DNA of 64,000 nucleotides from an uncultured Parafilimonas sp. GTDB lineage: Bacteria; Bacteroidota; Bacteroidia; Chitinophagales; Chitinophagaceae. The stretch covers positions 102,231 through 166,230 of the forward strand of contig CAIRZB010000043.1 of assembly GCA_903882935.1 (NCBI GenBank). Reading direction: 5' to 3'. Every line of letters begins with the position of its first letter. Positions within the stretch are counted from its first letter, which is position 1. The position numbers were made by a program, and so were the translations under genes. Below are positions 45,796 through 56,410 of the stretch, one piece after another. A model generated the notes under the pieces. It was not told where the DNA came from, did not search any database, and worked only from the letters and a program-made list of their open reading frames with translations.

Positions 45796-46076
45796 AAGTA
45801 TAGCAATTTGGTTGTTAGTGAATGGTAAACGGCCCATCTTTTAAAGGCCGAAGCCCATCCCCCATGGTAAGAACCTCATCGCCATTGGCAGATAGTGTGT
45901 TTCGATAACACTATCATCCGCTGTAGGCTAGTTCTCCCACTTTGCAAAAGTAATCACTTATACGGCAATATGATAACCGCCTGTCATCTTTGAAGCATGG
46001 TTTATACGGGTGTTGGCTTTTTACCCACGTATGGGTGCTTTTGCAATTGTAGGCTTTTGGCAATGCTCAGGCTGCC

Positions 46077-47462
46077 TTACTTACCCACGGCCGGTACTAC
46101 TGGCAGGCTTTCGTTGCCGTTTTCGTTAACGCTTTGCACTGCGAAAAAATAGTTGTCTTTGCTCAGGGGCAGCGTTACATCGGTTTGTGGGGTAAATATT
46201 TTCTTGGTCCAAAAAGCACTGGTGGTTTCGCGTACTAATATGTAGTAGCCTTTTGGCTTGCCGGTTTTTGGTGCTGCCCAGTATAAGTGCGTAAAATTGC
46301 TCAGGTCTTTCACGTCAACCTTTACGGCATCCGGCATAGCGGGGGCTTTGGCCAAGTTGGCAAGGTTTGCCAAATTAAGGCAGGTGTTTTTGCGCAGGTA
46401 TTCAAAATCCATAAACTCCGCAAGGTCACCGTACTGGGTGTTGTTTTCCGTGCGTATGTCTTGGTGTTGGTGGTAGTAGTTTTCGTTCATTTCGGTAATG
46501 CGCACGGCGGCAAAGCCATTCTCTACATAGGGGGTATGGTCGCCGCCGCGCAAAAAGCGGTCGTTGCGGTATACCATCACCACTTGCAGGTTATCCACGT
46601 AACGCTCGCCGGTTTCTTTAACATACCGCGCCAGTTGGCGCGCCTGGCCGTCGTTTTCCAGCCCAAGCTGCCGTATGGTTTTGGCTGTTTTGTCAAGCTC
46701 GTAATAGGGCAAGCCCTCGCTAAAAACCCGTATTTGCGTGTTGTTAACAATATTGGTGCCGCTGCTGTTATTGCTGCCCATAATGTCGTTGTTCAGCACG
46801 GCCTCAATATTAATGTTTTCCTTTCTGCATTTTTCGGCCATATGGTAGGCCCCCAGCAGGCCCTGTTCTTCACCGCTTACTGTGGTAAAAATAATGGTGG
46901 CGGCAAAACTGTGCTTGCTCATTACCCTGGCACATTCAATAACGGCCGCGCTGCCGCTGCCGTCGTCATTGGCGCCTGGTGCGTCGCCCACCCTGTCCAT
47001 CACGTTGCTGCGGCGGCTGTCAAGGTGGCCGCTAATTAAAAATATGCGGCGGTCGTTGGGGTCGGTGCCTTTAAGGGTGGCCACCACGTTGCCCATAAAC
47101 ACGGGGCTGTCAAGCCGTTTGCCGTCGGGCTGTAGGGTAAAAGTGTCAACGTAGGCGGTAAGCCTGCCGCCGCTTTGTTGTGCAAAACGGTTAAACTGGG
47201 CCAGCACCCAGGTGCGGGCAGCACCTATGCCGCGTATAGGGTTGGTGTTGGTGCTTATGGTACTGCGTGTGCCAAAGCCTACCAGATTGTTTATATAGCT
47301 ATGCAGCGAATCAGCTGAAACTTCCTTTAGCATCTGCTCAATCTCGGGGTCTTTTACCACAATGGTTTGTGCGTGGGTGCTAAGGGTAAGGCAGCATAGC
47401 AGCAAGCCCGTAAGGTATTTTGCCAGCGGCAGGGTAGCTGTGCGGTTATTATTCATGCCCAT
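46077..47462 (-). CDS. Secreted M28 aminopeptidase with C-terminal FnIII-like domain
   Basis: 461 residues, signal peptide ending in THAQ. Zinc ligands of M28: SGHLDSR (His), PGANDDGSG (bridging Asp), SGEEQGLLG (catalytic and ligand Glu pair), EAVLNNDIMG (Asp) and a late GDHTPYVENGFA (His). After about residue 370 comes a fibronectin type III-like module ending FFAVQSVNENGNES. Degrades extracellular or periplasmic peptides. Monocistronic. Confidence 0.93.
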   Translation of the reverse strand: MGMNNNRTATLPLAKYLTGLLLCCLTLSTHAQTIVVKDPEIEQMLKEVSADSLHSYINNLVGFGTRSTISTNTNPIRGIGAARTWVLAQFNRFAQQSGGRLTAYVDTFTLQPDGKRLDSPVFMGNVVATLKGTDPNDRRIFLISGHLDSRRSNVMDRVGDAPGANDDGSGSAAVIECARVMSKHSFAATIIFTTVSGEEQGLLGAYHMAEKCRKENINIEAVLNNDIMGSNNSSGTNIVNNTQIRVFSEGLPYYELDKTAKTIRQLGLENDGQARQLARYVKETGERYVDNLQVVMVYRNDRFLRGGDHTPYVENGFAAVRITEMNENYYHQHQDIRTENNTQYGDLAEFMDFEYLRKNTCLNLANLANLAKAPAMPDAVKVDVKDLSNFTHLYWAAPKTGKPKGYYILVRETTSAFWTKKIFTPQTDVTLPLSKDNYFFAVQSVNENGNESLPVVPAVGK

Positions 47463-47651
47463 GTGTTTATGTATTTTGGCTGTTGGGGTAAAAATACGGT
47501 TTTTTTGCTGTGCGTGGTAGGGGGCAGTGCAATGGCAAATGCAGCGCGGGCTTGGCAGGCGGGTATTTGGGCCTCGCCCACATTGTAAAAAACAATAATT
47601 TTATGTACTTAAGCCGCTACAAAATATCTTTACCCCCATATTGTAAGTTTC

Positions 47652-49193
47652 ATGCTTGTAAAAACATTTGGTAGTGCGGTATACGGGGTGGAGGCCATCA
47701 CCATTACGGTTGAGGTAAACGTTAGCGAAGGCCAGCATTATTACATAGTGGGCCTGCCCGACAATGCGGTGAAGGAAAGCCTGCAGCGCATTGAAAGCGC
47801 CATTAAGACTAATAACCTGTACATGCCCCGCACCAAACTGGTGGTAAACTTGGCACCGGCAGATATTAAAAAAAGCGGCAGCGCGTTTGACCTGCCGATT
47901 GCCGTGGGGGTGTTGGGTGCAACGGAACAGATAAAGGAACCCGAGCGGTTGAGCAAATACGTGATTATGGGGGAATTGAGCCTCGACGGCAGCATAAACC
48001 CTATAAAAGGGGCCCTGCCCATAGCCATACAGGCCAGGAAGGAAGGGTTTAAAGGCTTGCTGGTGCCTAAGCAAAATGCGCGCGAGGCAGGCATGGTAAA
48101 CAACCTGGAAGTGTTTGGGGTGGAACATTTAAACGATGTGATTGCATTTTTTAGCCCCGATAACAAACTGAAGCCTATTGTAGTTAATACGCGGGAAGAG
48201 TTTTTCGACTCCCAATACGAGTTTGAAATTGATTTTAGCGATGTAAAAGGCCAGGAAAACATTAAACGTGCGCTGGAAATTGCCGCCGCAGGCGGGCACA
48301 ACGCCATTTTAATTGGCCCGCCGGGTGCCGGCAAAACCATGCTGGCCAAACGGTTGCCGACCATACTTCCCCCACTGACCCTTCAGGAGGCGTTGGAAAC
48401 TACCAAAATACACAGCGTTGCGGGCAAACTGCCAGACAATGCCACCTTGATTTCAAAACGGCCTTTCCGCAGCCCGCACCATACCATCAGCGATGTTGCG
48501 TTGGTAGGTGGCGGGGGCGTACCGCAGCCGGGCGAAATTTCGCTGGCCCATAACGGGGTGCTTTTTTTGGACGAGCTGCCGGAATTTAAACGCACCGTGT
48601 TGGAGGTGATGCGCCAGCCAATGGAGGAACGCCGGGTAACCATTTCGCGGGCGAAAGCAGCGATTGACTTTCCAGCATCTTTCATGCTTATCAGTTCTAT
48701 GAATCCCTGTTTGTGCGGTTTTTATAACCACCCAGACAGGGCTTGTACCTGCCCGCCGGGTGCCGTGCAGAAATATTTAAACAAAATATCGGGGCCGTTG
48801 CTTGACAGGATTGATTTGCATGTGGAGGTAACGCCTGTAGCCTTTAACGACTTGTCTTCCTCAAAAGTGGGCGAGACATCCGAAGTGATACGCAAGCGGG
48901 TGATGGATGCCCGGGACGTGCAGGCTTTGCGGTTTAAAGACAGCCCCGGTGTGTTTGCAAACGCCCACATGAGCAGCAAGCAGTTAAAGGAAATTTGTGT
49001 GATTACCACCGCAGGCCAAAACCTGCTGAAGGCTGCGATGGCAAAACTCAACTTATCGGCCCGCGCATACGACCGCATTTTGAAAGTAAGCCGTACGATT
49101 GCCGATTTATCGGCCAGCCAGGATATTAGGCCCGAACACCTTGCCGAAGCAATACAGTACCGCAGCCTGGACAGGGAAGGTTGGGCAGGTTAG
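47652..49193 (+). CDS. YifB/ComM-family AAA+ ATPase
   Basis: 513 residues, normal length. The N-terminal ChlI domain (ITVEVNVSEGQHYYIVGLPDNAVKES) is followed by the Mg-chelatase-like AAA+ core with Walker A GPPGAGKT near 219 and Walker B VLFLDELPEF. The Cys pairs CLCGFYNHPDRACTC and the ComM C-terminal domain (SARAYDRILKVSRTIADL) follow. ComM is a hexameric branch-migration helicase that aids integration of DNA during natural transformation. Confidence 0.95.
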   Translation: MLVKTFGSAVYGVEAITITVEVNVSEGQHYYIVGLPDNAVKESLQRIESAIKTNNLYMPRTKLVVNLAPADIKKSGSAFDLPIAVGVLGATEQIKEPERLSKYVIMGELSLDGSINPIKGALPIAIQARKEGFKGLLVPKQNAREAGMVNNLEVFGVEHLNDVIAFFSPDNKLKPIVVNTREEFFDSQYEFEIDFSDVKGQENIKRALEIAAAGGHNAILIGPPGAGKTMLAKRLPTILPPLTLQEALETTKIHSVAGKLPDNATLISKRPFRSPHHTISDVALVGGGGVPQPGEISLAHNGVLFLDELPEFKRTVLEVMRQPMEERRVTISRAKAAIDFPASFMLISSMNPCLCGFYNHPDRACTCPPGAVQKYLNKISGPLLDRIDLHVEVTPVAFNDLSSSKVGETSEVIRKRVMDARDVQALRFKDSPGVFANAHMSSKQLKEICVITTAGQNLLKAAMAKLNLSARAYDRILKVSRTIADLSASQDIRPEHLAEAIQYRSLDREGWAG

Positions 49194-49351
49194 GTAAACT
49201 GAACGGGGCGGTAAATACACCCAAAATAACATGTGCCCATTGTGCAATAAGGTTTTCCGTCTCGGCATCTTTCCTAAAGAGCTTTCCTGCACACCATTTT
49301 CCGGCCATCATTTCTTCCACATTCCTTATTTTCACAAAATAATCTATACGT

Positions 49352-51541
49352 ATGCGTAAATTACTGTTTGCATTTATTTGTGTTGCTTTTGTTGCGGCTG
49401 GCAACGCGCAGCCGCCGTCGGGGGTTCGTTGGAACAAAGCGGGGGACGGCTACTACGATACCGAGGATGGCAGCATAGTGTTGTACCAATTGAATAATAT
49501 GGGTAAAAAAGTGCTGGTGGAGAAAAGCGCACTGGTGCCTGCCGGTAAAACAGAAGCGCTGCGTATACGCAACTTCTTTTTTTCGGCCGATGGCGGCAAG
49601 GTACTTATCTACACGAACACCCAAAAAGTATGGCGCTACGATACCCGCGGCGATTACTGGGTACTTGATATAGCCAACAAACAACTGCGGCAGGTGGGTG
49701 CAGGTTTGCCTGCCTCATCACTGATGTTTGCCAAATTTTCGCCCGACGGGCAAAAAATTGCCTATGTAAGTGCCTACAATGTGTATGTGGAAGATGCCGC
49801 CACCGGAAAAAGCAGGCAGCTTACTGTAGATGGCACGCGCACCAACATCAACGGTACTTTCGATTGGGCCTATGAGGAGGAGTTTGACTGCCGTGATGGT
49901 TTTCGTTGGAGCCCCGACAGCAAGAAAATTGCTTTTTGGAACATTGATGCCCACGCCACCAAGCAGTATTTAATGATTAACAATACCGATTCAATTTATC
50001 CCTTTGTAAACCCAGTGGAATACCCGGTGGCTGGGGAGCCGCCAAGCCCTTTTAAAATTGGTGTGGTAGACATTGAAGGCACCAAAACCACCTGGATGAA
50101 CATACCCACCGACCCTGTGCTGCAATCGTACGTGCCGCGTATGGAGTGGGCTGGCAACAATGAGGAGCTGGTAGTGCAGCACCTTAACCGCAAACAAACC
50201 GAAAGCGATGTAGTGCTTTGCAATGTGGGTACAGGCGAATCCAAAACAGTTTTTCATGAAACAGACCCCGGCGGCTGGATTGACATTGCCAGCGCCTGGA
50301 GTAGGAACTACCGATACGGCGGCTGGGACTGGCTGGCCAAAGGCAAGGAGTTTGTTTGGGCCACCGAAAAAGACGGCTGGCGCCACCTGTACCGCATAAG
50401 CAGAGACGGCAAAAACGTAAAGCTGATTACCACCGGCAATTACGATGTGATGAACATTAATGCCCTTGACGAACAAAGCGGCTATGTGTATTTTTCTGCC
50501 TCGCCCGATAACGCCACCCAGCAATACCTATACCGCACAAAGTTAGATGGCAGTGCAAGCCCCGAAAGGCTTTCCCCACCCAACCAAAACGGCACGCACG
50601 ATTACGAAGTGTCGCCTACGGGCAAGTTTGCCTTCCATTCTTTCAGCAATTATTATACGCCCAACGCCGATGAGGTAGTGTCGCTGCCGGCCCACAAGTC
50701 TATTGATGGCGACAACATCAACAAGAAAGTAGCAGCGGCAGATAAAAGCAAGTCGAACGTTAGCTTTTTTACCATAAAAACAACCGACGGCGTTGAGATG
50801 GACGCTTGGATGGCCAAGCCTGCCAACTTTGACAGCACCAAAAAATACCCGGTGGTTTTTTATGTGTACACCGAGCCTGCGGGGCAAAATGTAAAAGATG
50901 AATATGGTGTTGCAGAAAACCGCTTGTATAGCGGCAGCATGGCCAATGACGGGTATATTTATATATCTATCGACAACCGCGGCACGCCTTGCCCCAAAGG
51001 GCACGACTGGCGCAAAAGCATAAGCCATAAAATTGGGCTGCTGAATATTAATGACCAGGCCAAGGCAGCCGCAGAAATATTGAAATGGCCCTATGTTGAT
51101 ACCAGCCGTGTGGCAGTATGGGGCTGGAGCGGCGGTGGCTCTGCCACGCTTAACCTTATGTTTCAACACCCGGAAATTTATAAAACAGGCATAGCCATTG
51201 CTGCCGTGGGTTACCAGCTTACTTACGATAATATTTACCAGGAGCGCTACATGGGCCTGCCACAGGAAAGTAAAGCCGACTTTATTAAAGGCTCACCCAT
51301 TACCTACGCCAAAAACCTACAGGGGCATTTGTTGTATATACATGGCACCGGCGACGACAATGTGCATTACGAAAATGCGGAACTTTTGCTGAATGAATTG
51401 ATTAAGGATAACAAAGTATTCCAGTTTATGGCCTACCCCAACCGTACGCACAGTATTTCGGAAGGGCAGGGTACACGTAGGCATCTGTCCTCCTTATATA
51501 CCGATTACCTGCGCCAATATTGCCCCCCCGGAGGCCGGTAG
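49352..51541 (+). CDS. Dipeptidyl-peptidase IV-type S9 peptidase
   Basis: 729 residues with a signal peptide ending in GNAQ. The N-terminal beta-propeller (about 40-480) contains the DPP4-type Glu motif AYEEEFDCRDGF, which holds the substrate N-terminus. The C-terminal hydrolase has the nucleophile in WGWSGGGSA, the Asp in GTGDDNVHYENA and the His in NRTHSI. Cleaves X-Pro (or X-Ala) dipeptides from peptides in the periplasm. A terminator follows. Confidence 0.95.
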   Translation: MRKLLFAFICVAFVAAGNAQPPSGVRWNKAGDGYYDTEDGSIVLYQLNNMGKKVLVEKSALVPAGKTEALRIRNFFFSADGGKVLIYTNTQKVWRYDTRGDYWVLDIANKQLRQVGAGLPASSLMFAKFSPDGQKIAYVSAYNVYVEDAATGKSRQLTVDGTRTNINGTFDWAYEEEFDCRDGFRWSPDSKKIAFWNIDAHATKQYLMINNTDSIYPFVNPVEYPVAGEPPSPFKIGVVDIEGTKTTWMNIPTDPVLQSYVPRMEWAGNNEELVVQHLNRKQTESDVVLCNVGTGESKTVFHETDPGGWIDIASAWSRNYRYGGWDWLAKGKEFVWATEKDGWRHLYRISRDGKNVKLITTGNYDVMNINALDEQSGYVYFSASPDNATQQYLYRTKLDGSASPERLSPPNQNGTHDYEVSPTGKFAFHSFSNYYTPNADEVVSLPAHKSIDGDNINKKVAAADKSKSNVSFFTIKTTDGVEMDAWMAKPANFDSTKKYPVVFYVYTEPAGQNVKDEYGVAENRLYSGSMANDGYIYISIDNRGTPCPKGHDWRKSISHKIGLLNINDQAKAAAEILKWPYVDTSRVAVWGWSGGGSATLNLMFQHPEIYKTGIAIAAVGYQLTYDNIYQERYMGLPQESKADFIKGSPITYAKNLQGHLLYIHGTGDDNVHYENAELLLNELIKDNKVFQFMAYPNRTHSISEGQGTRRHLSSLYTDYLRQYCPPGGR

Positions 51542-51566
51542 TTGGGCATTGCTTAAATAATTGAAG

Positions 51567-51600
51567 AGCCGGCCCCTTTTGATGGGTCGGCTTTTTGTTT
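51567..51600 (+). terminator. Terminator after the S9 peptidase
   Basis: AGCCGGCCC and GGGTCGGCT form a 9-bp stem with an 8-base loop and a T-rich tail, 25 bases after the stop. Confidence 0.85.
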
Positions 51601-51833
51601 TGCAACCTTTTACCGTAAACAGCACAACTGGCGTTGCCTTTGCTTAAAATAAAAACCCCTTGTTGCTTTAATTGCCATTGCGGCATCTCCAGTAATTATT
51701 GAATGGGGGTGGCCGGCTGAAATATTCAACCATTAGGGCACAAAAAACTGATTTTAATCAGGGTTTGTAGTGACGGTTGTCATATATGTCAATCGCCAAT
51801 AAATGCAACTTGCCAATCTTTAATATTGAGCAT

Positions 51834-52049
51834 ATGGAGGATTTGCAGTTACTTACCGAAGTGGGTGCCAAAATAAAAAAAGTGCGCATAGGCAAGAAAT
51901 TATCGCAAAACGAGCTGGCCATGTTATGTAAGTTCGAAAAGGCGAGCATGTCGCGCATTGAGGCCGGTAAAACAAACGTAACGCTACTAACACTATATAA
52001 GATTAGCCGGGCTTTGGATGTGGGTATTGCCGATTTGGTAACCCATTAA
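51834..52049 (+). CDS. XRE-family helix-turn-helix regulator
   Basis: About 71 residues if it starts at the ATG at 51834; an ATG at 51786 would add 16 residues of doubtful character. A single HTH_3 domain: VGAKIKKVRIGKKLSQNELAMLCKFEKASMSRIEAGKTNVTLLTLYKISRAL. Likely a DNA-binding repressor. No toxin, restriction or phage gene adjoins it, so the target is unknown. Confidence 0.88.
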   Translation: MEDLQLLTEVGAKIKKVRIGKKLSQNELAMLCKFEKASMSRIEAGKTNVTLLTLYKISRALDVGIADLVTH

Positions 52050-52134
52050 TGCCGCCCCCTTCAAACGCATGGCTGCATTGCAACTAGGGTTAGGTTCGTA
52101 ACCAGCGTGCATTAATGTTTTGGGCCGGCGTTGC

Positions 52135-53220
52135 TTACAAATTACCATATTTTTTTTCGTAGGCAATTATCCAGGCTACCACTTCATTGTAGGTGTCTAT
52201 GCCTTTGGGTTGGTTGTTAGCTTTTAGGTACTGGCCATAAAAAAGCCGTAAAACGGGTTCTATGGGGTTTTTATAGCTTAACATAAACTTGCGGTACTGG
52301 CGGTAGTCCTGTTTAACCAGGGTATCCAATAAGCGGAAGTTGGCCCTTGCTGCAGCGGAATCCCGTACGTACAACTCGCTGTTGGCGTAGCTAAAGAGAT
52401 CCGCATAGGTTGAGTACAGCAGTATATGGTTTGCAGAGGCCTTTGCGGCAAGGTAGCCCACAAAATTGGCCTCGCTTTCGCTGCCATAGCCCACTTGGTG
52501 GGCAATTTCGTGGCAGGCCGTATAGGGTATTATAAAACTGGGCACTTTAGTATTAACCTGGGCCTCGCCCGTAAAAGGGTTATAATACCCCAAAAAGCCA
52601 AAATAGTTGTTTAGGGTGCCAAACAGCGAGTTTTTTATACAAGTATGCCGGTATTGCAAAAACGGGTTTTGCTTAGCTGCCGAATCGTACGCCAAGGCTG
52701 CAACGCCGTAAATGGTTTTAATGGGCGGGTAGGTAAACAGGCTGTCGCCCAATTGGCTACGCTGGCTGTTAACCCTTTCAACCAGCAAGGCCGTTACATG
52801 TTTTAAGTCTGCCGTGGTATACCGTGGTTGAGATAATTGCAGTTGGTAGCTTATGCCGCGCCTGCTATAGTTTAACCCCCACAAAGCGTAAAACAGAACA
52901 TATAACGTTAATAAACTAAGCGTAAAGTTAGCAACGCCTTGCCAAAAGCCGGCCCAGCTGTTTTGGCGGCGTATTAGCAGCGTAACCAATTTAACCGCCT
53001 TAACCAACAGCCACAGTATTGCCGCTGCATATAAAACATCGCCCACGCTTATGGGCAGCCACGCGGTTAGCAAGCGTAACACCATGGCAATAGCGGGGTA
53101 TATGTGTGCGGAATAGGCATTTTCCACCAAGGCGGGCGATAGTGAAACAAATTTTATTAGGGTTGCCAAAGCCGCTAATATGCCAAATTTTACCCAAAAA
53201 AGCCACCTGCTATTTTTCAT
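52135..53220 (-). CDS. DUF3810 membrane protein with HEIAHQ motif
   Basis: 361 residues. Three N-terminal helices (about 10-30, 40-80, 95-118) and a soluble domain with HEIAHQVGYGSESEANFVGYLA, which has the H-E-x-x-H zinc motif and a downstream Glu of a metallopeptidase. Matches the DUF3810 pattern of Bacteroidota and some Firmicutes. Function unproven; membrane-bound zinc peptidase is the inference. Confidence 0.88.
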   Translation of the reverse strand: MKNSRWLFWVKFGILAALATLIKFVSLSPALVENAYSAHIYPAIAMVLRLLTAWLPISVGDVLYAAAILWLLVKAVKLVTLLIRRQNSWAGFWQGVANFTLSLLTLYVLFYALWGLNYSRRGISYQLQLSQPRYTTADLKHVTALLVERVNSQRSQLGDSLFTYPPIKTIYGVAALAYDSAAKQNPFLQYRHTCIKNSLFGTLNNYFGFLGYYNPFTGEAQVNTKVPSFIIPYTACHEIAHQVGYGSESEANFVGYLAAKASANHILLYSTYADLFSYANSELYVRDSAAARANFRLLDTLVKQDYRQYRKFMLSYKNPIEPVLRLFYGQYLKANNQPKGIDTYNEVVAWIIAYEKKYGNL

Positions 53221-53346
53221 ATAATTAATTTGTACCTAAGGGGTTGTATTTATTGGTATGTGCAACAAATGTATGCGTTACCTTTACCAGCTTTAGCGTT
53301 TGTTAAAAGTAAAAGGTGCAGGCTGCAAACTACTAACTATAAACTA

Positions 53347-53378
53347 TTTGGTAAAAACATGTTTATTAGTTACCTTTG
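53347..53378 (+). promoter_or_regulatory. Promoter of the yceD-rpmF cluster
   Basis: TTTG at 53347-53350, 20 bases, TACCTTTG at 53371-53378: an exact fit to the Bacteroidota consensus. It ends 20 bases before the yceD ATG, giving a very short leader. Confidence 0.7.
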
Positions 53379-53398
53379 CCAGCCCAAAAAAATCAGTC

Positions 53399-53941
53399 AT
53401 GAGCCAGAGGAGAGCGTTTGAGATTGCGTTTGTAGGGCTTAAACCAGGCACTCATGCATTTGAATACAGTGTAGACAGCAAATTTTTTGCCAACTACGGG
53501 GAACAGGATTTTACCAACTGTACTGCTAAAATAAAGCTGGCGCTTGAAAAGCACAACAGTTTTATGATGCTGAAGTTTGATGTTGACGGCAAGCTGGATG
53601 TACATTGCGACAGGTGCGGCAACATGTTACCCATGCAGTTGTGGGATGAGTTTAAGGTGGTTGTGAAGATGGTTGACGACCCGGAGCTGATGAATACCCA
53701 AGAGGAAGACCCCGATGTGTATTACATAAGCAGAACGGAAAGCCATATTAGCGTTGCTGATTGGATATTTGAGTTTGTTAACCTAAGCCTGCCCATGCAG
53801 CGGATGTGCAGCGAAGATGAAATTGGCGGCCCCAAGTGCAACCAAGAAGTGCTAGACAAGTTGAGGCAGATGGAAGAAGAGGCTTTTAGAGACAACAACC
53901 AAGTATGGAAAGCATTGGATAAATTTAAAAATTTAGAATAG
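53399..53941 (+). CDS. yceD: YceD/DUF177 protein
   Basis: 180 residues from the ATG at 53399. YceD signature: LDVHCDRCGNMLPMQLWDEF with Cys pair, and the late acid EDPDVYY. It is regularly encoded just before ribosomal protein L32, as here, and in plants and E. coli takes part in 23S rRNA handling. The start is fixed by the promoter just upstream. Confidence 0.92.
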   Translation: MSQRRAFEIAFVGLKPGTHAFEYSVDSKFFANYGEQDFTNCTAKIKLALEKHNSFMMLKFDVDGKLDVHCDRCGNMLPMQLWDEFKVVVKMVDDPELMNTQEEDPDVYYISRTESHISVADWIFEFVNLSLPMQRMCSEDEIGGPKCNQEVLDKLRQMEEEAFRDNNQVWKALDKFKNLE

Positions 53942-53968
53942 TTTTTTTGATTTTGATAAATTACAATT

Positions 53969-54163
53969 ATGCCAAATCCCAAACGGAGGCACTCGCAACA
54001 ACGGAGTGCAAAAAGAAGGACACACTATAAAGCTGAAGAAGTTACCTTAAGCAAAGACACCACAACCGGTGAATTGCATGTACGCCACCGCGCACACGTA
54101 AGCGAGGGAAAGTTGTTTTATAAAGGAAAGCTGGTTTCTGAAAAGGCACCGTTAAAGGCTTAA
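53969..54163 (+). CDS. rpmF: 50S ribosomal protein L32
   Basis: 64 residues starting MPNPKRRHSQQRSAKRRTHY, the typical bL32 opening. No zinc-binding Cys pairs are present (a C-minus form). Lies 27 bases after yceD. Confidence 0.96.
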   Translation: MPNPKRRHSQQRSAKRRTHYKAEEVTLSKDTTTGELHVRHRAHVSEGKLFYKGKLVSEKAPLKA

Positions 54164-54324
54164 CTTTTAACCACTTTTGCCTAAAAGCAGTGCCTTGGGT
54201 TGGTTTTTAGTGAACAAGTTTTGCGGATAATAGGTGTACTGTGAAAAATGCTTGATGTAATGCTCGCTATTTCGCTTTGATAACTGGAAACTGAAAGCAG
54301 GTACTAAAAACTAAATTCTTCGCA

Positions 54325-55275
54325 ATGAATATTGCATTAGACATGATGGGGGGAGACTTTGCGCCGTTAGAAGCGGTAAAAGGCCTCGCTTTGTATTTGC
54401 AGCAAGCCGATAGTATTGGTGTTGCTGCAAATGTTTTGTGCATAGGTGACGAAGCTGTTGTAACACCTTTATTGCAACAGCATAACATATCTGCCGCAAC
54501 GGTTATACATGCCCCCGAGGTAATAGGCTACCACGAGCACCCAACACGTGCGCTGAAGGAAAAGCCGCGAAGCTCAATATCTGTTGGCTTTCATTTGTTG
54601 GCAACCGGCAAAGCTGATGCTTTTATAAGTGCCGGTAACACTGGTGCAATGCTGGTGGGTACTATGTATACCATTAAGGCCATTGCGGGCATTAACAGGC
54701 CTACCATTGCAACCGTGGTGCCACAGCTAAACGGCGGTACCAGCCTTTTGTTAGATGTGGGGCTTAATGCCGACTGTAAACCTGAAAACCTTAACCAGTT
54801 TGCTGTGTTGGGCAGTTTGTATGCCAAGCACATACTCGGTATTGATAACCCAAGGGTGGCATTGCTAAATGTTGGCGAGGAAGAAGGCAAGGGCAACCTG
54901 CTTGCGCAGGCAACCTACCCGTTGCTTAAAGCCAATACCGACATACATTTCGTGGGCAATATTGAAGGCCGCGATTTGGTGTACGGCAAAGCCGATGTAA
55001 CTGTTTGCGATGGGTTTACCGGCAATGTGGTGCTTAAAATGGCAGAGTCGTTCTACGATATTGCCCAAGCCCGCAATTTGGAGAAAGATGCCTACCTAAG
55101 CCGTTTCCACTACGAAAACTACGGCGGCACCCCGGTGCTTGGCGTGGCAAAGCCTGTTATCATTGGCCATGGCATAAGCAGTGCGGTAGCTTTTAAAAAC
55201 ATGGTATTGCTAGCCGAAAAAATGGTTGAGACCAATTTTTGCAACACGCTTAAAGACGCTTTTTTTGCTGGGTAG
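54325..55275 (+). CDS. plsX: Phosphate acyltransferase PlsX
   Basis: 316 residues. Makes acyl-phosphate from acyl-ACP at the start of phospholipid synthesis. Motifs: IALDMMGGDFAP at the N-terminus, SAGNTGAMLVG, RPTIATVVPQ, LLDVGLNADCKPENL, NVGEEEGKGN, GFTGNVVLKMAE. It follows rpmF as in many bacteria, but fabH does not follow here. Confidence 0.96.
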   Translation: MNIALDMMGGDFAPLEAVKGLALYLQQADSIGVAANVLCIGDEAVVTPLLQQHNISAATVIHAPEVIGYHEHPTRALKEKPRSSISVGFHLLATGKADAFISAGNTGAMLVGTMYTIKAIAGINRPTIATVVPQLNGGTSLLLDVGLNADCKPENLNQFAVLGSLYAKHILGIDNPRVALLNVGEEEGKGNLLAQATYPLLKANTDIHFVGNIEGRDLVYGKADVTVCDGFTGNVVLKMAESFYDIAQARNLEKDAYLSRFHYENYGGTPVLGVAKPVIIGHGISSAVAFKNMVLLAEKMVETNFCNTLKDAFFAG

Positions 55276-55476
55276 CACGGCCATCTATCCAAGTGTTTCC
55301 TCCCCTTATTCTTCTAAAAGTTGTCATGAGTCTTATTTGTATTTGAAAAAAGTGTTTACATTACACTTCTTTTTTATTTGGCATCTGGGTGTGCGTTATT
55401 CTAAAGCAGGGGCATACCTGCTTGCCGTATGGCTGGTGTAGAAAACTCATTCACGTTCCCCCAAAAAATTATCCAG

Positions 55477-56292
55477 ATGTCTGTTTCCAAAGAAATTCGT
55501 AAGGTTACCACCAATACCCTTCAAAAGATGAAGGTTGCGGGCGAAAAAATCTCCATGCTAACGGCCTACGACTATTCCTTCGCCAAAATTTTTGACCAAG
55601 CCGGCATAGATGTTATATTAGTGGGCGACAGTGCCAGCAACGTGATGGCGGGGTACGAAACTACCTTGCCAATAACGCTGGAGCATATGATATACCATGC
55701 ATCTTCTGTTATACGGGGTGTTAACCGCTGCCTGGTAGTGGTAGACCTGCCTTTTGGCTCGTACCAAAGCAATTCGGAAATAGCCTTGGCCTCTGCCATA
55801 CGCATTATGAAGGAAACCGGCGCGCACGCCATAAAATTGGAAGGCGGCGAGGAAGAGATTGATTGCGTAAAACGAATTGTTTCTGCCGGCATACCGGTAA
55901 TGGGGCACTTGGGCCTAACCCCCCAAAGCATTTATAAGTTTGGCACTTACAACGTTAGGGCAAAAGAGGAGGCCGAAGCCAACAAGCTTAAAAAAGATGC
56001 CAAGTTGCTGGAGGAAGCCGGTTGTTTTGGCATAGTGTTGGAAAAAATACCTGCGCTGTTAGCCAAGGAGGTAAGCGAAAGCCTAATTATACCTACCATC
56101 GGCATTGGCGCGGGCAACCACTGCAACGGCCAAGTATTGGTAATGCACGATATGCTGGGTATTAACACAGAGTTTAAGCCGAGGTTTTTACGGAAGTACC
56201 TTAACGCTTTCGAGCAAGTATCTGGCGCTGTGCAGCAGTACATTAGCGATGTTAAAACCGGCGATTTCCCCAATGAAGGCGAGTCGTACTAA
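55477..56292 (+). CDS. panB: Ketopantoate hydroxymethyltransferase
   Basis: 271 residues from the ATG at 55477 ([10 protein letters not shown]); an ATG at 55429 would add 16 uncharacteristic residues. First step of pantothenate synthesis, adding a hydroxymethyl group from methylene-THF to ketoisovalerate. Motifs: [70 protein letters not shown]. Monocistronic after plsX on the same strand. Confidence 0.96.
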   Translation: MSVSKEIRKVTTNTLQKMKVAGEKISMLTAYDYSFAKIFDQAGIDVILVGDSASNVMAGYETTLPITLEHMIYHASSVIRGVNRCLVVVDLPFGSYQSNSEIALASAIRIMKETGAHAIKLEGGEEEIDCVKRIVSAGIPVMGHLGLTPQSIYKFGTYNVRAKEEAEANKLKKDAKLLEEAGCFGIVLEKIPALLAKEVSESLIIPTIGIGAGNHCNGQVLVMHDMLGINTEFKPRFLRKYLNAFEQVSGAVQQYISDVKTGDFPNEGESY

Positions 56293-56410
56293 CCGGGCAA
56301 ATGTTACCGGCAAATTGGCTTCCACCGAAATATAGTTTACCCTTGTCTAAAAAAAAATTCCACGGCATTTAAATAGGGTAGGTTACACTTGAAATAAATG
56401 AGTGGCTTGC

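Noticed and set aside
46287..47039. 250-codon plus-strand open frame
   Set aside because: It lies opposite the M28 peptidase, whose zinc motifs are complete. The frame is a GC-driven shadow with low-complexity Val/Ala content.
50543..51169. 208-codon minus-strand open frame
   Set aside because: Opposite the DPP-IV-type peptidase catalytic domain; no coherent domain or start context.
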